Shown one piece after another: positions 11,801 through 26,800 of a stretch of DNA of 64,000 nucleotides. Every line of letters starts with the position of its first letter. The stretch's first letter is position 1. The position numbers and the translations under genes were made by a program. This stretch comes from Psococerastis gibbosa (lineage: Eukaryota; Arthropoda; Insecta; Psocodea; Psocidae), in assembly GCA_963971405.1 (NCBI GenBank), contig OZ020489.1, positions 32,087,047 to 32,151,046 of the forward strand, written 5' to 3'. The notes below the pieces were generated by a model that saw nothing but the letters and a program-made list of their open reading frames with translations, did not search any database and was not told the origin of the DNA.

Positions 11801-14800
11801 CGATGGCCTGTCGTAACTCAACACAGGTATTACCTACAGAGGCGGCTGAAGAGGTTATTCGGATACATTAATTGAATTGTTTGCATGCGAATAATATTTA
11901 AAATAAAAAAGTTTAGATGAAATATACAATACATATGACGTATTTGGTTATCAGTCACCTACCTACAGTATCTGAAGATTTAAATTCGTTTGGCACTAAG
12001 ATCTGTTGTTTATTTTCAGGCTCGTCTGGCAGAGTTGGAGACTCCGAAGAGACTAGAACATTTACAGAAATTAGAAGAATTAAAAAGACATTTATTGGAA
12101 TTGGAGAAGCAGTACGAGAAAGGGAAACCTTTAGTGAATTTAGTAGACAATATGGTCAAGCTGGGATCGCTGTACCGGGGCAATAATAGTCCAAATACCT
12201 CTACTTATGGGGTGAGTTGTCCTGTTTTGCAAAATATTAGGCTGATAGTCTAGTAAATCTATTCTGGCAGTGAACAAGAAGGAATTAGAAATGACGTGAT
12301 GAAAAGAAGAGTTTGAGTGGAAGAACCATTGCATTGGAGGAGAAGATTGCGAGAAGGAGACTGCAAAGGTTCGGACACATAAGGTGAATGCATAACAGTT
12401 AAGAAACATGAAGAAGAGGAAGACCAAGGAAGAGGTATAGAAACCGGACCTCTTCTTCTTAGAGTTACAGCCGCCTAGCTGGTTGGCAGCAACATGTGGC
12501 ATCGATGCCTCCACTCCCCTCGATCCTGTCACACCCTCTTCAGCTCCACGTATGTATTGGCCCCTACATCCTCCATAACTACAGATACTCCTTTCTCGGG
12601 CGCCCCGGTCGTTCGACGCCTTCTATTGTTCCCTCTATGATGTAACTTACGAAGTTCTCGTGTCGAAGCAAATGTCCAATCCAGTGAGCTCTTCTTTTAG
12701 TTATCGATGCAACGAGAGTTATTATTTTGCTTACTCTGGTTAAAACGTCCTTATTTGTAACATGGGCTTGCCAAGGTATTCGTAGCATGCGACGATAGCA
12801 CCACATCTGAAATGATTCGACCTCAGAGGAGAGCAACTGGTACCAGAGTAAGTGTTCAAATATCTGAAATGGACAGACAGGAGGGAGTGGAGGAGGCTCG
12901 CGTACCACACTCGGGCAACTGGAGCTGATTATTGCTGATGATGTCTGCCTCTCTGTTTGGTATGCAGAGCTTGCTGCCCAAGGCTGTTATGAGCAGCAAC
13001 TATAAGAAATTTACACAGAGTGATAGAGGAAATAAATCTAATACATCATTAACCGCTTCCGGCTATACTTAGTAGTAGTATGGTTGGACACAGTCCCAGG
13101 CCACGGTGTGGGCCCATAGGACAGGGGAACTCCTGATTATAGTGGATTCCGAACCACTTGGGAAACACAGTGAAGTCACACGATTAGTTCGGAGGTGACC
13201 AGGACAAGTCCTACCATGTTTCCCTACCGGCACTGTGCACACTACCAAGTTATATGCATTTTTGAACCTGCTCGGGTCCGCTAGATTCAACTTGGTAAGG
13301 CGGCCGGCTATACTTACTAGATCATATGATACTTTTCTAGGTGGACGGAGGCGGTCTGGTACGGGAAAAGCTAGAATTTAACCAAAAGGTGCAAGAGCAA
13401 AGGTTGTTAGCCGAAGAGAGAAGAGAATGGGACCGATTAAGTCCGGATCAAAACCAACTGCAGGTCAGCCTACATCAAAATAAGTTGTACTGTATTTATT
13501 CTTTATCTGCCTCATCTATCAAAGATTGGCGATCATCTAGGCCAGAGGTTCTCAAAATGTTTTCGTCGCGGACCCCTAAATGAAAAATTGCATCGCGACC
13601 CACTAAATTCTACATTGCAATTTTTACTTCGATTTCCTTCCTAAAAAATAGTCTTACAGTCTATGGGCGTACGCAGGCCAATACATTATCCCAATGGTCC
13701 AGCTATCTATTCTATTTAATATCGTTGGTTCCCGCCAATCTTTAAAACATATATGACTTAAATTGAAAAAAATTTGTCATTCAATTCAATTTAATCTAGT
13801 GTATAACTGGCAGATGAGACCACGCCGCGACCCACTTGGAAATTTTTCGCGACCCGCTTTGGGGTCGCGACCCACACTTTGAGAACCCCTGATCTAGGCA
13901 ATTAATGTCATGATGATTATACTGAGGAATTTTAATGCAGTGGTTTCCCGTTGCCTTCTGCATCCTTATGCCTTGTAGATACAGCGAGGCTAAGGTCTTT
14001 GGCCCTCTTACACCTAACTAAGTAGATATCAACGATAGTTCAATTGAAATATTTGTATGTAATAAGGCGCTTATTCCACCTATGTCAATAGTAAATGTGG
14101 ACATTTTTAGACTGTCTTTAATGTCTGCTACCACGTCAATACCACATTTACTATTGACGTACAGTAGGTGGAGTAAGCCCCTAAATTACAATGCATGCAT
14201 ACTCTTATTGTGTATTGAAGTACTATATATTACAATGGCGTAGTATACTAATAGTCGTAGTGTCCTCAGAGGTCCATTAGTAGATTTTCTGTCATTCTTA
14301 TCTAACCCACATATCAAGATTATTTTATTTCACTTTCACCTATTTCGCTTTCCTTATCAGTTCCTTGTCATCATTTGGTCAATACAGAATTATGTTGTTA
14401 TTTGTGTGACTTCATTAATTTAAGGTGAGGTCTTAGAATATCATTCTCCTCAACGTTTATCGCCAATTAAGACTAAGGGTGGTTCCCACGATCGTTTGTA
14501 AAGTCTCGGTTAGGGATGGCAACGCCGCCAAATTCCAATGCATGACGGTGTCATGCAGTTTTCCTTATATAGACATTACAAACGGTCTTTGGACCCGCCC
14601 TAAATTGCACTCATTAATTGCCAATACGTAAATGAAAGAAAAGACAAATAATAAATTGTAATTAGGCACTATGATGTTTTTCAAAAAGAAAAATGGCCCA
14701 AATGAATAAAATTCCTATTTAATTATTTAAAAAAAGAAAAAAAAAACAATGTGATAAAATGCTCTCCTCTTGAGTTGTCAATTCAAAGGTAGATCCTGTG

Positions 14801-17800
14801 ATTATCTTTGAAGAGAGTCATATCAATTCACTTTTTATTTTATTTCATTCGTCTTTCTGGGAAATACGATACGATTTGAAGAGAGGCCAGAGTTGAAATT
14901 CGGCGAAATAGCAGTAGGCTTTGTTGATCATTTGAAGCATAATGAAGTATACTTTAAAATTAATAGCTGTTGTAGTACTACTAGTACCTGCTATGCCTAT
15001 CATTTGGGTGTAGATTATCAACTAAAGTTGCTATAAATTCAAAAATTAAAAGATTAAAGTCAACAATCAGAGTGAGGATTCCCCGTAAGATAATCATGTG
15101 CGCTATAATTGGGAATTGACAACCCAATCGCCAGAGGTACCAGGCTACCCGCCATGATAGGATAACAGTTGGAACACTGTGTGATCGAAAACCTACATAA
15201 GGCGGCTATTCCACTTGTCATTTTGTCTTCATTTGTGCATTAAAAAATGATAAAATTTTTGTTTTAAGTAAGTAAGTATATACATAATTGAACAATCAAT
15301 AAAAATCGAAGCATAAATCCCCAGCACTAAGTACAAAAATGACTTGTCACGCTGGGGTCAAAAGTTAAGTACAATACATAATTTAATATTATTATTATTA
15401 TTTTAACTTCAATGTCTCTTCCATATTATTGCTTAATTTATAATAGATACGTTAAGTATCTACATAACAGTCTCCTTAAAACAAAAATCATCATCATCAT
15501 TTTTTAATGCACAAATGAAGAAAAAATGACAAGTGATGTAGCCGCCTAAGCGGACCTCCGAGTTTATTCAATTTTTATAAGTGTTCCAAATGTTATCCTA
15601 TCGTCATCGGGTAGTAATTCTATAGGCATTCTCAAGCCACATTCGAGATGGTTTCCCGTCTAAGGCGGCAATTCCACCGGCGATTTTACTTCATTTGTGA
15701 TTTGAGATTTTTTGTTTGTTTTGTTTTAAGGAGACTATTATGTAGATACATAACTTATCTATTTAAGTTATAATATGGTAGCAGACATAATTAATAAGTC
15801 TCTACCAAATTAGAACTTAATTTATAATAGATAAGTTAAATATCTACATAATAGTCTCCTTAAAACAAAACAAACGTCAATGACAAAATCAAATATGAAG
15901 TAAATTCGCCGGTGCAATTGCCGCCTAAATTTGAATGCATATATTCCAACAGGAGAAAGTGCAGCAGCTGTACAAATTAGATAGACTACTTCAGGAAGAA
16001 TCGGGGACGTTGCAAAGTCTTCAGAAAGACAAGGAGTTGCTGGAGAAGGCATTGGGTGGTTTGCGGCACAAGCTGCAGGTGTCCAAGGGGAACCCCCTGG
16101 AGGCGGACCGCTGGCGACAGCAGCAGAAGCTTCTGCAAAAAGAACTGAGTCGCGTTAGACAATTACTTGCTCATAACTCAAAGGTTTGTTACTTCATTTA
16201 ATTGTTTTTTTTTATAACAACTGAAGTTCAGTAGAACCAGTGGCGGAGAGGGCATGTAAGGCGTGTAATGCCGCATTACACTAAAAAATTAGATGAAGAA
16301 ATTGCTAAGGCGGCTATTCCACTGGTCGATTTTCCCGTCAAATGTGATTAAAAAGAGTCTGCTACCATATTATAACTTAATTTATAATAGATAAGTTAAG
16401 TATCTACATAATAGTCTCCTTAAGACAAAACAGACAAAAATCTCAAATCAAATTTGAAGTAAAATTGACCAGTGGAATACCCGCCTTAGACTAAAATAGA
16501 AAAAATATATAATTATTGTAATTTTAATATTATATGCAACAAGCCAAATTTTGGAATAGGACGGGTATGACTCATCAGCCTGACATGTACAGTGAGATAG
16601 ACCGTGTAGTTATTCCTGTGAGGCATTACAATTTGTGTGTTAATAAACGTTTTAATAACTACTAAAGTTCAATCGACTGTAGAACTCGATTAGTGATGAG
16701 TCGGTTTGAAAGAAACAAATTCAATTCGCTTAGCATTGAGTGACACCTCAGTTATGCACTAAAGATTTTGGAGGTAAAATATACCCAAAATGGATTTGCA
16801 CACACGTGAAGAGAAAAGCCCTGGCTTGCAAACACGTATAAAGTAACCTTTTAATATTTAAGGGATAAAATTGTCCCAGCGTAGAGATAAAATCCCTCAC
16901 GTGAGGAGATAATCCCTGACTATTGTTTTTTGTTTTTTTTACTAGAGAACTTTTAGCATGACCCGACAAGTTCTCTTACTACCAAGTAGGTGGTACTTTT
17001 CTTCTTCACAATCTCAACGATTCGTTGGCAGCAACCCCCCTACACATTATCCTCCATTTCTCCATAACAAATGACATTTTTTGAAGGATTATATATTTTA
17101 AACAGATGTTTTGTTGCAGAAATTAGAAGAAACTGTAGCCGAAAATGCCCGTTTAGAACAGGAACTGGTGATCCTTAGGCAAAAGTTGCAGTCGAGTAGA
17201 CTAGAGGGGATGGCCAGGTCAACCAGTTCTCTGTTGGAAACAAGCACGAGTAGCGCCACTCAGGCGTTGGAGACTGAACTGAGACGGGTCCAAACACTGG
17301 TTGGTGATTTGCAAAGACAACGACAAGAGCTCAGTGTTCAGGTAACTGCCATTCAGCAATGAAACAGCCTTATACCATTTTATTAGTATTAAAAGATACT
17401 GACAGGAGTCCCGACTTAGACCATGCAGGTGAACCCATTCAACACCATGATAAGAAAGAAACGTGAAGGCTATTTTTTAAGTAGTCCAATTACCATGGAA
17501 GTATATAGATTCATTCTCAACCAATCTCATGTCGAAAATGGCTAGTTGTTGTCTAGCAAATATATACCGCATGAAATCGAATGATGCATGATGCCGCATC
17601 ATATTAGAAAGAGATAGCTCTAAGTAATTGTCCATTTTAACTTCAGCATGTTAAAATTGATCAATAATCATAGAGTAAAATCACGCTTTGCAAACAATAA
17701 CAAACTAAAATTAAGCAATGGCAATGGATATGATAAGCAATAGTAATTAATTTCTTGAGAACAAACGAATTATTTCTTAATTTTAGTCATAAAATTTATT

Positions 17801-20800
17801 GTAAATTATAAAATTAAAAGAAAGACGGCGGGCAAACTTTCAAAATTGGAAAAAAATTGAAAAAAAAGGTCAATTATTGAAAGCAATTGGAATGCGATGT
17901 AAAAATATAAATGCAACATTGATGATTTTCCGTCAATGACATTATCAAAATTGAAGAAAAATTGACATGTGGAATAATAGCTTAACCTATTAACAAGCTG
18001 TCAGGAAAGACGCACTGTAATTGAAAGTACAGAGTCTCACGCTAACGCCTGTTGCAATGATTTAAACATGTCTTAACTAGTCCATTATCGGTTGTAGCCG
18101 GGTGTGGGTTGACATTGAGAACGTTTACCTGTTTGCCAATGCGGAAACTATACAAATACCGTTCGAGCAGCAATGGAGTGGTTGGCCGGGAGGGGATCAA
18201 CGAGTCACTACAAGTAGACTACGTCACATATAAAAAGCTCTTCAAATGATGGATGCTAAAAATGAAATACAATTTTTTAAAGGTGCGACAATTGACGGAA
18301 AAGAATGACACCTTAGTGCTGCAAATCCGGCCAGGCCCGACCGGCGTGGCAGGAGCGGGGGCAATCCCGGGCAAGAAGCGACCGAGCGGGACGTGGCTGG
18401 AGACTGACCTTGACCACCTGGAGACCGTGGACTTGGCTGTCGCCTCCCCCACCTCCAGCCCCCAGCACATACCTTCTCCTCCGAAGCCTAATGAGGGGAG
18501 CCGAAGTACCACACCTATATACATAAATACTGATCTCACAAGGAAAGGTAGACTGGCTGTTACATTCTCTGCACTGATGTGTTGCTATATTGCGCACAAA
18601 GACGATTTGTAACACGCGGGTGACAGGGAAATCCGTCATTGGAGCAAATGTGTTTTTGAAAAAAACAGACTCTTCTTCAGAAGATTGCTCTCGGTGAGCT
18701 CAGTGTTTTGAAGTAGACTATGTTTTGGCGCAAATTCCATTGACCTCGTATTGCAAAATGCACATGACGTTGACGTGGTAGCAGACATCATTAATAATTC
18801 TTTAATGTCTGCTACCACTTCAACGTCATGTGCATTCTGCAATACGAGGTCAATGTAATTTGCGCCTTTGCACCAATATATTTACTCCAATTACGGATTT
18901 CCCAGCGTGTCGCTCGCGTGTAAACCGTCTTTATGCTTGTGATTTGGGAACGCTTTACAAACTGCGGGTCAATTAAATTAAATTTTATTGATACGTGTAC
19001 ATGCGACTAAACATGATTTGGTAGCCTACTGTAATTATTTCGGGTCAACTTTAGTTTTGTTGAGGACGAAAAAAAATTATTTTGATTTATTTAATTTAAA
19101 CTAGAAACGGGGAAAATTGTAAAAATTGAATGAGTCTTCCCTATTATGACACTTAATATACGAACTATTTTTTTTTTACGCAGACGTAACGTCACCAACG
19201 CAGTCTGTTACTGAATCGGAGATGGTAGCACTGACGCCCGTGGAGCTGAGTGAAGCTGATGAAAAAATGAAGAGATATTACGGTATATCTTTATATTGAG
19301 TTACATTGTTGTAGTAGGGTAGGCACTCCTTCTTCTATAACACATTAATACTGTAACCCAGGTAAAATAACTTCCGCCTGGTTGTAACAACCATTTATTA
19401 TGATTCATCATTATCATCAATTATCAGCTGCAATTGCCTGTGTGTGATACGTGAGCCTCCTCCACTCCCTCCTGTCTCTCTATTTCGTCCTGAATATGGT
19501 TTCTGTATCTTCCTCTTCTTCGGGTTCACTCTATTACTTCGTCTTGCCATTTTCTCGCGGACTTGCTGTTATTTAATCGCTTTGTGTATATGATTGGCTG
19601 GCGTGAATTTTAAATTAACATTGAACCTAATGGATGGTTTACCGGGCACAACTAGGACGCACCCTTAGGAGTATTAACTGGTATGGGCTAATCCCACTAT
19701 TTATGATTTTTCTTAGAAATGAAACCCAAAATCGTGCTACATCTAGTACATCGTATTTCAAAATATTTCCTTCCCATCCTTGTTTTTTGCCATACAGTTT
19801 TATCTGCGGGTAGAGCTTTGGACAGCCCTGTGAATTAAGATGAATCGGTAACACCTTGATCTAATTATCATATTTAGTCGACTTTATTAGACCCGCATGC
19901 ATATAAACACACAGTCGTCTGATTGTTCTCGCGCTTACGTCTACGTCCGGGAGTTTATTTCTTCTCTTTTGATGAGTCTTTTAGTGAGTGTAGTGCAGCC
20001 GCTAAGTGTGAGTGTGAGCGGGTGATTGAGTGAGTGAATGAGTTGGAATGGCTGTGAATGAATGAATGTTATAATGTTAAAAATTGTTGAGACAATTATA
20101 CATTCGTCAAGTATACCTAAACTACCTATCCTGCTAAAAGTAGACCTTCATTTCATGACATACCTAAAGATCTATTAAAGGTCAGAGAGAGAGGTATAAG
20201 CTTTCCTTGTGAGGATTTCCTTAACCTTCGGCCTAAATGCGTTTAATGGCAATGCTCTGGTTTCCTGGTCAAATGCGTTGTAAATCTTAACTGCCCAGTA
20301 ATTCGTTGAATTTTTCACTCTATTTATTCTGTTGTATGGGACTTGCACGTTTCTGTTTTTTAAGAATCTAGTGTTGTGATTATGCTGGGGGGTTCTGCAC
20401 AGGTCTTGCCGCTCGTGAGCATATACAGCACATTTATGAGCGTACGAGGAATACAGAGTTGGTATTTTTAACTGCACAAAGGCCTCCCGGCAGTCATCTC
20501 TGTGTTTGTGGGTGTAACCAGGATTGGTAAAGAGGGTGAATGAGAATGTTGTTGTTTATATTTTATTACCACGCAATTCTGATAAGCAGTTAATTGTAAA
20601 GCTGGCCATTCACGAGGGCTCCAAACGGACTGGCGCCAAGCCAAATGGCGCGTCCTGTTCCATTTGGCGTTAGCGCCATTTAGAGGGGTCATTAACGACA
20701 ACGCTGAACCAGTCGCTCCAGATCTTTCAAATTGTACAGTGTGACGATATGGAAGACGTAATTTTACACTGTACAATTTGAAAGATTTGGAGCGACAGCT

Positions 20801-23800
20801 TCAGCGTAGTCGTGAATGACCCCTCTAAATGGCGCTAACGCCAAACGGAACAGGACGCGCCATTTGCCTTGGCGCGAGTCCGTTTGGAGCCCTCGTGAAT
20901 GGCCAGCTCAAGAGAAGACCTTTGACTCTAAAATGTTTTTTTTTTTTTCATTTAATCAATTAATATTATTATAATTAGTGTGTGAATATTATCCTACCAA
21001 CATTACGTAACAAAATAACTAGCTGAGTTATTTTTCACGTGCCTGTGTACTTGTTTTAACTTATAAATTATTCATTGTCAGTTTCATGTCACTGTCGCTA
21101 CGTCTTAGCTTATGTATCTATTTATTAAATTAAAAGCACAACATTTGGCCTAACCTCGACCATTCGACGTGTGTAAATAAAAAAATACATATTTTATTGT
21201 TTTTAGGCATTATACCAAGAGAGAAGCAAGAAATAAAGACTGTAAGAATTGTGAAAAGGGAATCAGAGAGACGACAGAGAGATCGTGACCGCAGTGGGAA
21301 CATTGGATTGCCACTTGGAAACACTGCATTAGCAAAACGGGTGGCGGTCGTTGACGAAATTGAGGAAGAAGAATATATGGAGAGTCCGGACGTACAGCAG
21401 GTTTGTGAAAATGTTTCAGCTCATAAAATATTTGGCAATGAAAAGATAATTCTTATTAAATGTATAAATAATGACGTTTATTCTATTACAAAGCCAACCC
21501 AGTGGAGTTAGGGCTTAAAGCCCCCTCTTATACTCAACTAGGAAGGTCAGGGACCCCCCGCATGGTCAGAAAATGTGGAACTCAAACCAACAACCTTTCA
21601 GGCGAAAGTTGGGGTCCTTGCCACTATACCACATGCCCCGACATTCTTGGTATTCCAATGTTATGTAAACCGCTTTTGAAAGTAACTGGTGTTTGTGAAC
21701 GCTTGTTTAGGCTTTGGATCCGTACGCACACTTACATCCAACGAACCCATTCTTGCCTCAGAATCTGGCTGAGTCTCAGCGCTCCATGTCTCTGCCCCGC
21801 GGGTTTGGCACGAAGGCGCCACTTCCGCCGGTCCGACAGGAACAGTCCAACAGCTTGAGGAGCACCCTGGCCAAACGAAATCGTGTCAGGGTAAGTTGCT
21901 ATGATAGAAATGTATGCATTTTATAATGTGTAGGTATCTGTACGTGGCTTGCACCCCTACCGCCCTATATATGCATGCAAAAAGTCTAGTTGCACCAATA
22001 TAATTATATAATATAAAGGCTTTCACGACCTGAGTCAAATGATGAAGCAGTAGAAATTATGTTGAGTTAGCAGCGAGGCAATCAGGGACCAGGATGCCTT
22101 CGCCTCCCACCCCATAATTATTATAAACCTTGTCAAAACAGTTGCCAAAATCTTAGAAGTCTACGTGCCACTCAAGATATCAACCGCAGATGTTAACGAA
22201 ACGTTTGTAAGTACGCTTTCTTTTCATCAGCCCGGATTCTACTGCTTAATCATCTAGTTGCACCAGAGATTGCAGAATGCAGAGATTAGGCAATTGCGTA
22301 AATTAACATTATCCGATGTGCCATTAGTATTTTCTTAATTCGAGGGAACGGAGTTTGTATCCGATTTGAAAGCTCAAATTAGTTTGTTGACAAGGAATGG
22401 CCGTGTATTTTTTAGGAAATAAAGTAATTTGTCATTCCGCAGCCGCAACTGATCAGATAAAAAAATAATAAAAAATTCAAGACTTAAGGCGGCTATTCCA
22501 CTTGTCAATATTCCGTCATTTATGCATCATGATAAGTCTCTACCATACTATAACTTAATTTATAATAGATAAGTTAAGTATGTACATAATAATCTCCTTA
22601 AGCCGGCCGCCATACCAAGTTGATCCAGCGGACCAGAGCAGGTTCAAAGCTGCAGATAACTTGGTCATGTGCACAGTGCCGGTAGGGAAACATGGTAGGA
22701 GTTGTCCTGGTCACCTCCGAACTAATCGTGTGACTTCACTGTGTTTCCCAAGTGGTTCGGAATCAACTATAATCAGGAGGTCCACTGTCCTATGGGCTGG
22801 CATAAGACAGTCCAGTCGGGGTCGCTCTATGGGCCCAAATATGAGGCCTAAGTCGTTATTAACCCGACGAACACTACTACTACTAATAATAATAATAATC
22901 TCCTTAAAACAAAATTCTCATCAATTATTGATGTACAAATGACGGAATATTTACAAGTGGAATAGCCGCCTAAAGAGCAGTCTATTTTCCCGACTGATTA
23001 ACAACTATTCTATAATATCGGTTTATCGGTGTTTTCAGTATTAATATTATTTCAGGTAAGAAAATATACATTTTGTTTAAAAACTTACATTTTTTATGAA
23101 TTTTTCATCTAACCCCTTTCATAACTTTGGGGATGTGGAGGGAGAAATTAATTAATTTCGTCAAAAATCCATGGCCATTTCTAGTTAACAACATATTTTG
23201 AAATCTCTCCCTTAGGCACCCATTCCATTGACCGGCTAGGGCTATTTCCAAAAACAGTGACGTGGTAGCAGACATTCAAGACTTAGGTTGCGTTTCCACC
23301 GATCTCGCATTGCAGAATGTAAATGACATTGATGGAAATTAGAATTTTTCTTTTTATAGAAATCTATTAAAATGTTTGTACATATCCCATGACGCCATTT
23401 TTTAATTTTAGTTTGTTTGTTTGTGATTTTACTGTATGATCATTGATCAATTTTAACTATGGCATAGAGGAAAATAAACATTTCCGTCAATTCTGCAATG
23501 CGAGGTCGGTGGAAACGCACCTAAGTCTTGAATGTCTGCTACCACGTCACCGTTTTTGGAAATAGCCCAAGCCGGTCAATGGAATGGGCACCTTAATAAA
23601 AATGCATACATAAATGGCCATACAATTAAAGGTAGGCACACTCCAGGGGCGTAAAGTTGGCGGAGGCACGGGTCATCTTGCCCCCCCCCCCCAGCCTTGA
23701 GCTTTGTAAGACGTGGTTCATGAAGACCCTCGGGCCCCCTGTTTGGAGCTATATAAGATTATAAGCACTCCTCTGTTAGCTTATTTGTAAAATCTACAGC

Positions 23801-26800
23801 TATACTTTACTACTATTAAAATGCGTAAAACCCTATACCATTTTGCACTTATATTTTCAATTTTTTCCCCGGGAGACCCCCGAACCCCACTCTTCGGTTA
23901 ATTGCAATATTATTTCTATACAACCTGAACCGTCGTAATGATAACATTTGTGAATATGTGATTCCGTACTAGGGGAAGCCTGATGACGTCATGAAGTCTA
24001 CTTAGTTTTGCCCCCGCCATCATTCTAAAACTTCACGCCTCTGGCACACTCAATCGGTTTCCGCCAGCCCTTTCCCTGTACTGCATCTACTAGAATGATA
24101 ATAGATTTTATTTCCAATTTAGCCTATATAATTAGAGCCCAGCCCTGCAAGTATAATTTCTACTGTATTTGTTTCTTTTGCTGTCAATGGTGCATCCATG
24201 TAGTTGTGCTTGCTAGTTGATGTCTCCGTATTGCTATTGGAATTTCCTTGCATTATAGTTCGAAAACCCAAGCGCAGATTGGTCAGCAAGTGAGTCAGGA
24301 GGGAATAGCCCTCACACATCGGAACCGCCGATCACCACTGGACGCGCGCTCTCTGCTCATGAACAGCTGTTCGGGTCTGCACGGACTGCACCGGCGGCTG
24401 TAGAGGAAGAAAGAGTAAGCCCGCAGCTTTCACCGGTATATCAGAGCGAAGCTGCAAGGGAGATTGTCCAGGAAATGGCCCGGAGACCCGTGCCTAAAGA
24501 AAAACGTCGGCACCATACTGTGTCCAATATTCGGCTTGTAATTGACACTGATAGAATGGTAAGTGGTATGAGGAACTCCAAGGACCACCCAAGATTTCTG
24601 TCTGGAACGTTTTCTTGACACTAAAAGGAGAACTGCTATTTTCAGATTAAACATTTTTATGTGTCTGCATTTTGCGTAAGGTAGTCTGCAAATGACTGCT
24701 TGCTTATTGCTGTAGAATTCTTTAGTAACATAGATTGCTTTTCGAATTTAGGCCACCTTCTTATCTTATTTGCTTAAATCGTGATTTTCCGGTATAGGTA
24801 TTCCGTCAAAGACTTCAATTATTCTCTGTAAAAGGTATAACGTTCACCGATGATTGGTAATCAAACTGAGAGATGTATAAATTAAATAAATAAAATTGAC
24901 TTTTGTAGACCTGCTAGGTACACAGACGATTCGGTCGCTAGGGAAATTTTTCATATGAGCACAACATGGCAAACTACTACTGCAGCAGATTATAGCTGCG
25001 ATTAACCAGTGGCAAGCCAGCCACAAAAATCTGCTGCAATGTACTGCGGCTTGTTCAGGTTTACCACTTTTACCCATTTGTTCCCATTAAAGCGACTTCG
25101 GTGGCAAGGTGGGGGCTTGCTTGTACTTGTGCGAGTCTACACACCTTGCGGTTGGAGACCTGTCGTAACTCAACACAAGTACCTATTAGGTTACTTAGTG
25201 AAGAGATTGATTAGATTAGATTGAAGAGGTTAATCGGATTCATTAAATGGTTTGTACGCGATTCAACCTTTTCTTTTTTAAACAAACAAACAAATTTCTC
25301 AGTGGACCACTGGCGACCGAATCTTCAGTGTGTACTGGGTCTAAGCAATATTGCTTTCCAGCGTTCCAGGGACCGTGAGTGAGGACCTTGTTAGACATAA
25401 AACGCACAAGTTATTGTACAATAAATAAATATTGAATTTTTTTGTTCTATTACCAAGCCAACCAAGCGGAGTTAGGGCTATAACGCCCTCTATTACACTC
25501 AACTAGGAAGACTCGGGACCACCTGCTTTACATGCCCTCCGAAGCATGGCCAGAAAATGTAGCAAGTGTGGGACTGGAACCAACATCCTTTCGGGTGAAA
25601 GTTGGAGTCTGTACCACTACGCTACATGTCCCTATAACATTGATTGAATTGGTTAATTAGGTTGGATCTCGAGCTCGAGATGATTTAGACATGGAGAGAG
25701 CGCTCCGGCCACGGATCAATGCCCCAGATGTTGTGCGGTCGACCCTCAGCCAAAAGGACCTAAAATACAATGAGAGCACCATCGACACCATTCTCGGCAC
25801 GCCCAATAAAATCGTCATACCTGAGCGTTACATTCCGGAAAATGAGCCCATTCTTACAGCGGAAGAACAATTACATCGACTACGTAAAGCTGAAAGCATA
25901 CGGAAAATGCTGTCTGAAACGTCAGCACTATCCACTCCTGATTTAAGCACAGGTTGGTACTCAACAGCTGGTCATATTTGATTGGAACAGGAATTTAATT
26001 TGGTTGATCCGAACACTTACATAGCATGCGCAGCCCAGACACGTGTCGCCATTCAATGCATAATAAGCCATTCCTTACACTCGTATCTGTACTTTGTTAA
26101 GTCATGCTTTCGCCTGTTTCATTGCGTCAATGGTAAGCTTGTCTCAGCTTGTCCATTATCGCTTGCAGCCGGTGTGGGGTGACATCGAGAACGTATACCA
26201 GTTTCCCAATGGCCAAAAATCAATATGGAAACAATACAAATCATGTCCGAAGTCCAGGGGTCGTTGACAAGTGACCTATGGGCCACTATAAATCAAATCC
26301 ATTGTATTTAATTCTATCTCAAAGCACAAGATACAAATCAACAATTCCCAACCCCCCAAACAATCCTAAGAATGTGCTTGGGGAGGGAACATGCCCTACT
26401 AGACTAAATTCAATTCAATAACAATAAGATGTGGGCCTCAAATGGATAGCTATACTATTGTAGGCCTCGGCCCATAAGAAGTCCTAAAAACAAATAATAA
26501 CTAAGCCACTCCCTAAGATAAGTATGGGGATGCGCCTCGCCAATCACAGCTAGGCATGATGGATTTTCTTTAGGAAAGTTCTTCATTATACATCATGTTG
26601 CAACCTAGTAATCACTGCATTCTGTGCAAACCATGCGGCTGGCACTGCATTTTCGGCTGCACTTGTTGGCGAAACATTTGAAAGTTCAACCCGAATTCTT
26701 TCTTTTCCATTATCTGCCTGCGTCCGTGGAGGTCTCTGTTATTATACCCAACGATTTGTTTTAGAAACGCAAGAAGAGGAGAAAAAGACGGCAACTTTGA

